A stretch of 17,204 nucleotides of DNA, taken from assembly GCA_038204505.1 (NCBI GenBank), contig JBBRCV010000119.1:1-17204 (forward strand), written 5' to 3'. Position numbers and translations under genes: made by a program. The stretch comes from Timaviella sp038204505. Lineage in GTDB: Bacteria > Cyanobacteriota > Cyanobacteriia > Elainellales > Elainellaceae. How positions within the stretch are numbered: the stretch's first letter is position 1; every line of letters starts with the position of its first letter. Positions 6,830 through 13,576 of this stretch are shown here, piece after piece. The notes beneath the pieces are model-generated. The model saw nothing but the letters and a program-made list of their open reading frames with translations, was not told the origin of the DNA and searched no databases.

Positions 6830-7408
6830 TTACCGTCGCTGGAACTGCTGATGCAGTAGTAGCACTAGATCGTCAATGGTGTTAGGGCTAAAGTCTTCAA
6901 GGCAATGGGTCATGTCTACATTAAACTGCTGCATAAAATCATCGCAGAGGATGATCTGCCAATCGAAATCGCACAGATCTGTCCAATGTAAATCTTCTTC
7001 GAGGCGATCGCTGGGCAGCAGTTTTCCTAGCTCAATGCCTGAGTAAGTCTCTAGGCGAGTATAAAGAAAATTGACGACAGGGTAAGCGACTTGGCGAGAT
7101 TTGCAAAAACACTCAAACCATTCACGCGACTCCAACGTAGGGCGATGACGCAATGACCGTTTTACCTGTCGTCGCACTGTCACATCCGGACTCAGGGTGT
7201 CGTAGTTTTTAAGGCTAAAGAAAAGATTTTTGAACCGATGCCACATAACCGTCAAAAAAGTTGCCCATTTTCTGGGTTTAATCCAGCTCTTTCTGTTCTT
7301 TTCATTATTCCCAGAGCGTCGCTGTTCTCTCGATTGGAGAGGGGGAGAACTTCTGGAGATAGTTGGGGGAATAGGGTAGGAGTGGTGCGGCGAGTCTTTT
7401 TTAGGCAT
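6830..7408 (-). CDS. Hypothetical protein with a carrier-protein-like C-terminus (DUF1493-like)
   Basis: 192 residues. The first roughly 50 are basic and Pro/Ser-rich with little structure, so translation might really start at Met55 (MWHRFKNLFFSLKNY). The C-terminal part (about 120-190) has the pattern LLPSDRLEEDLHWTDL, then an acidic helix with FMQQFNVDM and FSPNTIDDLVLLLHQQF. This resembles the DUF1493 / acyl-carrier-like helical fold, but I see no clear Asp-Ser phosphopantetheine site, so carrier activity is doubtful. It lies 110 bases downstream of aroA on the same strand and may be co-transcribed. The family call is by pattern memory only. Confidence 0.55.
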   Translation of the reverse strand: MPKKDSPHHSYPIPPTISRSSPPLQSREQRRSGNNEKNRKSWIKPRKWATFLTVMWHRFKNLFFSLKNYDTLSPDVTVRRQVKRSLRHRPTLESREWFECFCKSRQVAYPVVNFLYTRLETYSGIELGKLLPSDRLEEDLHWTDLCDFDWQIILCDDFMQQFNVDMTHCLEDFSPNTIDDLVLLLHQQFQRR

Positions 7409-7518
7409 CGTTCGGAAAGATTTTCTGGGGGGCAGGAAAGAGAACGAAGAACGCCTGATATTCTAATCCATCTTGTGTTTGAACAGATGAAAGCATTTTT
7501 TAGATTGCCTGACTGCCT

Positions 7519-8895
7519 TCACAAGTTTCCACAAACCTGCTGCAAGGTACTGACAAACGTGGGGTAAGAAACTGCGGCTGCCTCGGCGCGGTGAATGGTG
7601 GTAGTGCCCTTGGCGATAAGGGCGGCGATCGCCAAACTCATAGCAATTCGATGATCTGTATCACTATCGACTTCTGCACCCATCAGGGAAGTACCGCCAA
7701 TGATTTCGAGTCCGTCGGGTAGCTCAGTTACTTTAGCTCCCATTTTGGTGAGCTGGGTTGCCATCACAGCAAGGCGATCGCTTTCTTTGACGCGCAACTC
7801 TGCGGCATTGCGAATGACCGTTGTTCCCTGCGCCATCGTTGCCGCCACCGCCAGAATCGGGATTTCATCAATGAGCCGAGGAATTAGTGCTTCTCCAGAA
7901 ATGGTGCAGGCTTTGAGACGGCTCGATCGCACCCGCAAATCGGCAACAGGCTCTCCAGCAACTTCCCGCTGATTTTCCCAGGTGATATCGGCTTCCATCG
8001 CGGTCAATACATCTAATACTCCGGTGCGGGTTGGATTTACCCCGACATTTTGAATCAGCAGATCTGATCCCGGCACCAGGGATGCCGCAACTAGCCAAAA
8101 TGCCGCCGAACTAATATCTCCTGGCACAATGACAGACTGCCCCAGAAGGGTTGCGCCACCCGTAACCGTAACGCTACAGGTTTCAGGATCAACCTTCAGA
8201 GTTGCACCAAATGCCCGCAGCATTCGTTCGCTGTGGTCGCGGGATAACGAAGGCTCGGTCACGGTCGTTGTACCTTCGGTCAATAATCCTGCCAGCAAAA
8301 TACAGGATTTGACTTGGGCAGAGGCGATCGGCGAATGAAAATGAATAGGCTTAAGAAATTGCCCTTGCACTGCCAGGGGCGCATAGCCACCCGTCCGACT
8401 CCAAATTTGGGCACCCATTTGTTGCAGGGGTTGGATGACGCGAGACATGGGGCGCGATCGCAAAGAAGCATCGCCTGTGACAGTAAAAAACCGTTGCGGT
8501 TGAGAAGCCAAAAGTCCCAACATCAGCCGCATAGTGGTGCCAGAGTTCCCCGACTCTAAAACATTGATGGGTTCTTGCAACTGTCCTAAGCCAATCCCCT
8601 GCACCGTCACCCGCTCAGTATTCAACTCCGAAATGGTTGCGCCCATCGCCCGAAAGCAGTTTGCCGTACTTTGGGGATCTTCGCCCAGTAGCAAGCCCTG
8701 GATTTGAGTTTCACCCTGGGCGATCGCCCCCAGCATCAGCGCCCGATGGGAAATTGATTTGTCGCCAGGAATTTGAATTTGACCCAGTAGCCCGGTAGTG
8801 GATGGGGCGATCGTTAAGGTGTGATGCGTTTCAGTGCAATTAAGAGAGACAGTGGCAGTCATTGGAATAGACTTGACAAAGGGGGCGCTAAACAT
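7519..8895 (-). CDS. aroA: 3-phosphoshikimate 1-carboxyvinyltransferase (EPSP synthase)
   Basis: A 458-residue enzyme of the shikimate pathway that joins phosphoenolpyruvate and shikimate-3-phosphate to give EPSP in the cytoplasm, leading to chorismate. Seen: IPGDKSISHRALMLGAIA (42-59), ESGNSGTTMRLMLGLLA (114-130), RSRPMSRVIQPLQQMGA, GDISSAAFWLVAA, DEIPILAVAA and RVKESDRLAVM, covering both lobes of the inside-out barrel. The first 35 residues are an extension relative to the core; an in-frame Met12 could be the real start. The phosphoenolpyruvate region reads GNSGTTMRL rather than the GNAGTAMRPL of plant and E. coli enzymes. It is divergent from the next gene with only 26 bases between start codons. 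Confidence 0.96.
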   Translation of the reverse strand: MFSAPFVKSIPMTATVSLNCTETHHTLTIAPSTTGLLGQIQIPGDKSISHRALMLGAIAQGETQIQGLLLGEDPQSTANCFRAMGATISELNTERVTVQGIGLGQLQEPINVLESGNSGTTMRLMLGLLASQPQRFFTVTGDASLRSRPMSRVIQPLQQMGAQIWSRTGGYAPLAVQGQFLKPIHFHSPIASAQVKSCILLAGLLTEGTTTVTEPSLSRDHSERMLRAFGATLKVDPETCSVTVTGGATLLGQSVIVPGDISSAAFWLVAASLVPGSDLLIQNVGVNPTRTGVLDVLTAMEADITWENQREVAGEPVADLRVRSSRLKACTISGEALIPRLIDEIPILAVAATMAQGTTVIRNAAELRVKESDRLAVMATQLTKMGAKVTELPDGLEIIGGTSLMGAEVDSDTDHRIAMSLAIAALIAKGTTTIHRAEAAAVSYPTFVSTLQQVCGNL

Positions 8896-8921
8896 CCTAC
8901 CCTATCCCTCCGTCTTTACCT

Positions 8922-9404
8922 ATGCTGACCCAGCACCGTATTCCAGTCTGTCTATCATTGCTTTCATTTGATTTGCCAGTCTGGTCAGTGGTCGAAACAG
9001 ACGCAACTCTCTACCAGAAAGACTCTGAGCATTTTCATCTTTTGCTCACTGAACCTGTAGTAATGGATGAATTGCAGGGCGAGGAAGAGTCGTCAGTGCC
9101 CCCAACGCCTCGGTTGCTGTGGCTAGAACTTTCGCCCTACCGCGTCATTATGACAATGCAGGGAAATGGACGATTTAGCTATCGGCACTATTGGGAGCAA
9201 GGGGTTTATGGAGTCAGCCGCTACTGGCTGCAAGCCGCATCTTTAGTTCGAAAAGACCAGTTTCAACTGCGTAACTATACTCGTGCGCTCTCTTTAGAAG
9301 GGCAGGGTTTGCCGCATCATCTGCGAGTAGAGTACGAGCTTTGGTCGAATAAAGTGCAGGTAGGACATTACGTGATGAATGTGGATATTCAACATGATTG
9401 GTAG
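8922..9404 (+). CDS. Hypothetical protein
   Basis: 160 residues that I do not recognise. It is likely a soluble protein with a beta-rich pattern: several aromatic-rich strands such as LWLELSPYRVIMTMQGNGRF, SYRHYWEQGVYGVSRYW and HHLRVEYELWSNKVQVGHYV, with an acidic linker around 50-60. There is no signal peptide or transmembrane segment. Coding is supported by normal composition and length. The start is uncertain: no ribosome site precedes the ATG, and only 26 bases separate it from aroA. Next in-frame Met is at about residue 48. Confidence 0.6.
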   Translation: MLTQHRIPVCLSLLSFDLPVWSVVETDATLYQKDSEHFHLLLTEPVVMDELQGEEESSVPPTPRLLWLELSPYRVIMTMQGNGRFSYRHYWEQGVYGVSRYWLQAASLVRKDQFQLRNYTRALSLEGQGLPHHLRVEYELWSNKVQVGHYVMNVDIQHDW

Positions 9405-9439
9405 TGATTGATGAGTGATTGATAGTGATTGATGAGTGA
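9402..9439 (+). repeat. 17-bp direct repeat (21-bp period) after the hypothetical gene
   Basis: TAGTGATTGATGAGTGA occurs at 9402-9418 and again at 9423-9439, separated by TTGA. The first copy begins with the upstream gene's stop codon. A tandem slippage product is the simplest explanation. Confidence 0.85.
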
Positions 9440-9605
9440 AGGAATTGGCGATCGCCAACATGCTCTCGGTAATTTATGTCAATTTCTGTTACGATTAGCA
9501 CTTACCGCACATTCCGGTCTGCTGCGGTTGCAAGATAATTCGTTTTATCAGCTAACTACACACCTCTCGCTCTTAGACTGGCCCCAATCATTTGATTTGG
9601 GATAG
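9432..9605 (+). CDS. Possible small protein, 57 residues
   Basis: An ATG within the second copy of a direct repeat opens a 57-codon frame to TAG at 9603: MSEGIGDRQHALGNLCQFLL, then a Leu-rich stretch, ending WPQSFDLG. It nearly fills the gap before the helicase gene. There is no Shine-Dalgarno sequence and I recognise no family. It could be a real small gene, a leader peptide, a decayed gene end, or chance. Confidence 0.22.
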   Translation: MSEGIGDRQHALGNLCQFLLRLALTAHSGLLRLQDNSFYQLTTHLSLLDWPQSFDLG

Positions 9606-9631
9606 GGGCACTACTTGGAGCAATTTAATTC

Positions 9632-10951
9632 ATGGAATTTTGTGATCTCGGTCTTTCGACCGACCTTCTTCGCGCTGTCGCTGATCAGGGCTACACCGAA
9701 CCTACCCCCATTCAACAGCAGGCAATTCCCGCCGTTTTAGCAGGAAATGATGTTTTTGCTAGTGCCCAAACTGGGACAGGTAAAACTGCTGGGTTCACGC
9801 TGCCTATGTTGCAGCTTTTGAGTGCTACGCCGCCGCATAAAGTGCAGCGCACGCCTCGCGCTCTCATTCTGACTCCTACGCGCGAACTGGCAGCCCAGAT
9901 TGGCGATAGCGTTAAGACTTATGGCAAACATTTACCGTTGCGATCGGCAGTTGTTTATGGTGGAGTCGGCATTGTGCCGCAAATTCAGGCGCTGCGTCGC
10001 GGCGTTGATATTGTCATTGCCACGCCTGGTCGGTTGCTAGATCACCTGGGGCAAAGGACGCTAGATCTTTCCCAAATTGAGATTTTGGTGTTAGATGAAT
10101 GCGATCGCATGTTAGACATGGGCTTTATCCACGACATTCGCAAAGTGTTAGCAGCACTGCCTAAATCTCGGCAAACGCTGATGTTCTCTGCTACGTTCTC
10201 AAAAGTGATTCAACAGCTTGCGAATACGCTGCTTAAGAACCCTACTTTAATTGAAGTTGCCGCCCGCAACACTGCCGCAGAGCGGGTAGAACAGGTGGTG
10301 CATTTAGTAGACCGCGATCGCAAGCGCGAGCTATTGGCTTACATGATTAGTTTCCACAATTGGCAACAGGTTTTAGTTTTTACCCGCACAAAGCACGGCG
10401 CTAACCGCTTAGCCGAACAACTTAGTCAGGATGGACTGAAAGCCGCCGCTATTCACGGTAACAAAACCCAAGCTGCCCGTACCCGTGCCCTCAACGACTT
10501 TAAGCTAGGAAAAGTGCGCGTCTTAGTCGCCACTGATGTCGCCTCTCGCGGAATTGACATTGACCAACTGCCCCACGTCGTCAACTTTGAGCTGCCCCAT
10601 GTACCCGAAGACTACGTGCATCGCATTGGTCGGACAGGTCGTGCGGGCTATGGCGGCAAAGCGGTTTCTCTAGTTTGTGGAGAAGAAAGTCCACTTTTGA
10701 AAGGCATTGAGCTGTTACTCAATCAAACCCTTGCCAAGATTGTGGTTCCAGGATACGAGCCGAAGAGTTCAGCTCAAGCGCAGGCAGAGCCAGAGAAGCG
10801 TCAGCGATCGAATCAGGGGCGGGGCAATCAAGGGGCGCGAAATTCTCAATCTCCACCTAAACCCCAATCTTCTAAGCCTCAAGATCCACCGACACCTGGC
10901 AAAAAGCCCGTTTCGCCAAGTCGTGCCCGGAAACGGCTTCGGAGTGCATAG
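9632..10951 (+). CDS. DEAD-box ATP-dependent RNA helicase (RhlE-like)
   Basis: A 439-residue helicase that unwinds RNA with ATP in the cytoplasm, typically for ribosome assembly, mRNA decay or cold adaptation. Motifs in order: Q motif with Phe3 and TPIQQQAIP, motif I AQTGTGKT (45-52), PTRELAAQI (82-90), TPGRLLDHL (131-139), motif II DECD (155-158, instead of DEAD), motif III SAT (186-188), VLVATDVASRGIDI and HRIGRTGRAG. A basic Gln/Pro/Ser-rich tail of about 65 residues follows, a usual RNA-binding extension. It resembles RhlE/CrhR-type proteins, but I cannot assign a specific symbol. A large hairpin lies 65 bases downstream. Confidence 0.93.
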   Translation: MEFCDLGLSTDLLRAVADQGYTEPTPIQQQAIPAVLAGNDVFASAQTGTGKTAGFTLPMLQLLSATPPHKVQRTPRALILTPTRELAAQIGDSVKTYGKHLPLRSAVVYGGVGIVPQIQALRRGVDIVIATPGRLLDHLGQRTLDLSQIEILVLDECDRMLDMGFIHDIRKVLAALPKSRQTLMFSATFSKVIQQLANTLLKNPTLIEVAARNTAAERVEQVVHLVDRDRKRELLAYMISFHNWQQVLVFTRTKHGANRLAEQLSQDGLKAAAIHGNKTQAARTRALNDFKLGKVRVLVATDVASRGIDIDQLPHVVNFELPHVPEDYVHRIGRTGRAGYGGKAVSLVCGEESPLLKGIELLLNQTLAKIVVPGYEPKSSAQAQAEPEKRQRSNQGRGNQGARNSQSPPKPQSSKPQDPPTPGKKPVSPSRARKRLRSA

Positions 10952-10993
10952 GCGATCGCTCTAAAATCCTGCAAGGGAGTTGCAACTTGATAA

Positions 10994-11090
10994 AGTACCA
11001 GTCCTTTAATTTTTTGTGGGGCAGGCATCTTGCCTGCTTTTTACACTAAGCAGGCAAGATGCCTGCCCCACAGAACAGCTAGCTGGTACT
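10994..11090. repeat. Long inverted repeat (22-bp perfect arms, extended palindrome)
   Basis: Arms 11016-11037 and 11050-11071 are exact reverse complements over 22 bp, enclosing a 12-base loop. The core is GGCAGGCATCTTGCC, itself nearly palindromic. An outer pair AGTACCAG (10994-11001) and CTGGTACT (11083-11090) extends the symmetry. There is no T run after either arm, so it is not a classic intrinsic terminator. It may be a dispersed palindromic (REP/MITE-like) element; it could still slow transcription or protect the 3' end of the helicase mRNA. Confidence 0.85.
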
Positions 11091-11175
11091 GTATTTTCAG
11101 GCAGATCCATAAGGAGCCGTACTCTGCAAAAATATTCTACAAAAGCACCCTATCCAAACAGCGAGGATTTAAACA

Positions 11176-11403
11176 ATGTGGCGGGTAATTATTCAATGTT
11201 CGGCAGAAAGCTGGGCTAATCATGCCAAAGCATTTAAGGCTATGGCAGTGCGATATCCAGGTGAGGCGATCGCTTCTAAAAAGATGAAAGGCGATGAGCG
11301 TCGCATCATGGAATATCGACTGGAAAACGTGGGCGATGCCGAAGATTTTGTGGCAGAGTGCATGACGCTAGAGGGATTCCTTGCCACGTTTGAAGCGCTT
11401 TAA
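11176..11403 (+). CDS. Small hypothetical protein, 75 residues
   Basis: I do not recognise this gene with certainty. The sequence (MWRVIIQCSAESWANHAKAF, then a basic stretch KKMKGDERR, then EYRLENVGDAEDFVAECM) looks like a compact alpha/beta protein with no membrane segment. A GAGGA-type ribosome site lies about 9 bases before the ATG. Its stop is 2 bases before the start of the methyltransferase remnant. The composition is ordinary and a HIP1 octamer lies in its middle, so it does not look newly acquired. It may be a conserved host gene onto which the decayed defence genes were joined. Confidence 0.55.
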   Translation: MWRVIIQCSAESWANHAKAFKAMAVRYPGEAIASKKMKGDERRIMEYRLENVGDAEDFVAECMTLEGFLATFEAL

Positions 11404-11405
11404 GA

Positions 11406-12314
11406 ATGAGCTTTTGGGTTGGAAAGCAGAATACTTTCCTAGATTCTGAAGTTCTACCTGACAATATACTGGTTGCGATTGCCCTTGATGATGGTTATTT
11501 TCTGGGAATTCTTTCTAGCCAAATTCATGTTGTTTGGGCACTTGCAGTAGGTGGCAAACTAGAAGATCGTCCAAAATACTCTAAAATAACTCGCTTCGAT
11601 CCTTTCCCCTTCCCTACTCCCATCCTCGATCGCCAGCAAAGAATCCGTGAACTGGGCGATCGCCTTGACACCCACCGTAAGCGCATCCAATCCCAGCATC
11701 CCGATGTCACCATCACCGCCATGTATAACCTGCTAGAAAAGATTCGCGCAGGAATTGAACTGACAGATGGCGATCGAGAATTCAACAACAAAGCCCTAGT
11801 TTCCACACTCAAACAAATTCACGATGAACTAGATACAGCCGTCTTTGAAGCATACGGTTGGGAAGACTTGAGCAATGAAAGTGGCAAGCCAAAAGCAGAA
11901 GTCGATGAACTAATTTTAGAACGCCTCGTAGCCCTCAATGCACAACGCGCCGAAGAAGAACGCAATGGTTTAATTCGCTGGTTGCGTCCAGAGTATCAAG
12001 CACCCGGCGAAGTACAAACCCAGCAAATCATCGAAGGCATTACCGAAATTGAAATAGAAGCGATCGCCCCCGTCGAACAACAAAAGTTTCCCAAAGCCTT
12101 CAAAGACCAGCTTGCCGCCATCCGCGATCTACTCCGCACCCAAGGCGGTGAATGGGCGATCGATCAAATTGCCGCCCAGTTCAAAAGCGCCACCCGCCAG
12201 AAGCAAGCAATTCTCACCTGTCTCGAAAGCCTGGAAGCATTGGGAATTGTCACAAAACATACTGAAGAGAAGGGCGATCGTTGGTACTTGGCTGAACTCC
12301 AAACAGCCAGCTAA
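11406..12314 (+). pseudogene. C-terminal part of an MmeI-like DNA methyltransferase, 5'-truncated
   Basis: 302 residues matching the C-terminal end of large class I SAM-dependent DNA methyltransferases of the MmeI type. The diagnostic region is IALDDGYFLGILSSQIHVVW and LEDRPKYSKITRFDPFPFP (target-recognition region), followed by the helical RIRELGDRLDTHRKRIQSQH, DMYNLLEK-like AMYNLLEKIRAG, AYGWEDL and EERNGLIRWLRPEYQ blocks. The nuclease and methylase domains (including any NPPY motif) are absent, and an in-frame stop lies just upstream of the ATG. It cannot methylate DNA alone. The open frame over 300 codons suggests recent truncation or retained expression of a recognition-domain fragment. 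Confidence 0.75.
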
Positions 12315-12392
12315 TGTAGCTTTTAAGGCGTAGAGCTGTGTTTTTCAGACGAGTGCTTTTTCAGGTCGATTCCTCAATGATTTGCCGTCGTC

Positions 12393-12669
12393 ATGACTCC
12401 GAGATTGTCACCTCGCACGCCCAAGCTTTTACCTGTGAGATCGCTGTATTTGCAACTGGGTGATGAACGGCGGCGATCGGGTTCTCACTACACGCTGCGA
12501 TCGCTGGAACGAAGCCACCCACGATGAAGTCCTCGCCCGTCTCCTCGCCCTCAACCAAACCCGCTACGAACAAGAAATCTTAGGCGGCAAAAGTGCAAAA
12601 GCGAAAAGCCCGAAAGCTAAGAAGGAAGGGCGATCGGACACAACAACCCTGCCCGGATTCAAGGCGTAA
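12393..12669 (+). pseudogene. Collapsed Eco57I/DrmMI-like DNA methylase remnant
   Basis: Two scraps lie in different frames. Frame one (ATG 12393, stop TGA 12525-12527) contains YLQLGDERRRSGSHYTLRSL. This resembles the ERRxxGSHYTPRSLTEPIV block just before the SAM-binding motif of Eco57I-type methylases, including the DISARM methylase DrmMI. Frame two, from about 12500 to the TAA at 12667-12669, reads RWNEATHDEVLARLLALNQT and then a Lys-rich tail, typical of the very C-terminus of such enzymes. The catalytic domain between them is deleted and the junction shifts frame at about 12500. The identification is by pattern memory; the DrmMI assignment is supported by the DrmA-like scrap downstream. 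Confidence 0.6.
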
Positions 12670-12692
12670 CCTATACTAGAACCTATACTAGA
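12669..12692 (+). promoter_or_regulatory. 12-bp tandem repeat upstream of VapBC, candidate operator or promoter
   Basis: ACCTATACTAGA is repeated exactly twice (12669-12680, 12681-12692) just ahead of the antitoxin. Each copy holds a TATACT, close to a -10 box, and the near-palindrome CTATACTAG. Toxin-antitoxin operons are normally repressed by the complex binding such repeats. An AGAGAGG ribosome site follows before the ATG at 12719. Confidence 0.4.
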
Positions 12693-12718
12693 ATGACTTC
12701 CCAAGAGAGGTATTAGCC

Positions 12719-12961
12719 ATGACCCAGATTCTAGAAGCCACCTACAGCGACGGCAAGCTCATTCTCAGCAAAGCGCTCGACCCTGATTTAGAAGGAAAAA
12801 AGCTCAGAATACTCGTCATTGAATCCCAAGAAACGGTTGAGAACCTAAATCCAGAACAGCGGGTTCAGCGGGTTAAAGATTTCCTAGCATGGGCAAAGCA
12901 GATTTCTTTCCAGTTACCGCCCGATTATAAGTTTGATCGGGACGAACTGTATGAGCGATAG
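12719..12961 (+). CDS. Antitoxin of a VapBC-type pair (DUF104 / AF2212-like)
   Basis: An 80-residue protein starting MTQILEATYSDGKLILSKAL, the pattern of AF2212-like (DUF104) antitoxins: a small beta-rich N-terminus (LRILVIES) followed by a flexible acidic C-terminal helix (RVQRVKDFLAWAKQISF to RDELYER) expected to wrap the toxin. It should bind and inhibit the downstream PIN nuclease and repress its own operon. A good ribosome site (AGAGAGG) precedes the ATG. The toxin start overlaps its last 11 bases. The pair sits between remnants of two DISARM-like genes. Confidence 0.8.
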   Translation: MTQILEATYSDGKLILSKALDPDLEGKKLRILVIESQETVENLNPEQRVQRVKDFLAWAKQISFQLPPDYKFDRDELYER

Positions 12962-13376
12962 GATTTTCTTGGATACTAACCTTTGGGTTTACTTCTTCAG
13001 TAAAGATCCCCTAGAAAAATCTGAACGGATCGAAGAACTTGTTGATGCCCATACAGAAACTCTTCTCGTAAGCACTCAAGTTCTGGGAGAACTTTACAAT
13101 GTTCTAACCCGTAAAAAACTCTCTTCCAAATCGGAAGTAGAAGCGATCATATTGAGATTGATTGCCAGTTTTGCAGTGCTTGATGTTGACACTCCAAAAG
13201 TGCTTCAAGCAATAGAAATTAACTCGCGCTATCGCTACACCTACTGGGACAGTCTAATCATTGCTACAGCCCTATCAAGTGACTGCACCGTCCTTTATTC
13301 CGAAGATATGCAGCACAACCAACTAATTGAAAACAAACTCCGTATCATTAACCCGTTCACAAATCCAGTCGCTTGA
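12951..13376 (+). CDS. PIN-domain toxin, VapC-type ribonuclease
   Basis: 141 residues from ATG 12951 (MSDRIFLDTN); an earlier in-frame ATG at 12933 would add six residues that are not part of the domain. This start overlaps the antitoxin stop by 11 bases, as usual in these operons. The PIN active-site acids are all present: Asp8 (FLDTN), Glu47 (VLGELYNVL), Asp100 (YWDSLIIATAL) and Asp119 (YSEDM). Family members are Mg-dependent RNases that cut tRNA or rRNA and stop growth when free of antitoxin. Unlike the pair at 1681-2332, both partners look complete, so this module may be active. Confidence 0.88.
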   Translation: MSDRIFLDTNLWVYFFSKDPLEKSERIEELVDAHTETLLVSTQVLGELYNVLTRKKLSSKSEVEAIILRLIASFAVLDVDTPKVLQAIEINSRYRYTYWDSLIIATALSSDCTVLYSEDMQHNQLIENKLRIINPFTNPVA

Positions 13377-13385
13377 TTCTTACTT

Positions 13386-13574
13386 TTGGCGATCGATGAT
13401 CAAATCTATCACCGTTTGCCCTGCTTCATCATCGCCACGGTGGACAAGTTCGCCAGCCTGCCCTGGGTCGGAGAAACAGGCGGACTATTTGGACAAGTCG
13501 ATCGCTACGATAAAGAAGCTGTCCTGTCCTGTCCTATGCTGGATTGTATCTGTAATATTTACCGCCAATTCTAG
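13386..13574 (+). pseudogene. Internal fragment of a DrmA-like helicase (DISARM)
   Basis: The frame reads IYHRLPCFIIATVDKFASLP, WVGETGGLFGQ and VDRYDKE (coding to about 13520). This matches the stretch of the DISARM helicase DrmA (RLP..IATVDKFA.LPW.G..G.LFG.VDRYD) that precedes its DEAH-type motif. After DKE the homology is lost at a triplicated GTCCT (13521-13535) and the frame stops at 13574. Both ends of the roughly thousand-residue helicase are missing, so it is non-functional. It begins 10 bases after the VapC stop, with no ribosome site of its own. Confidence 0.68.
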
Positions 13575-13576
13575 GC

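Noticed and set aside
7238..7567. Plus-strand 109-codon frame between the carrier-like gene and aroA
   Set aside because: It overlaps the N-terminal part of the carrier-like gene on the other strand and the end of aroA, with no motif or ribosome site.
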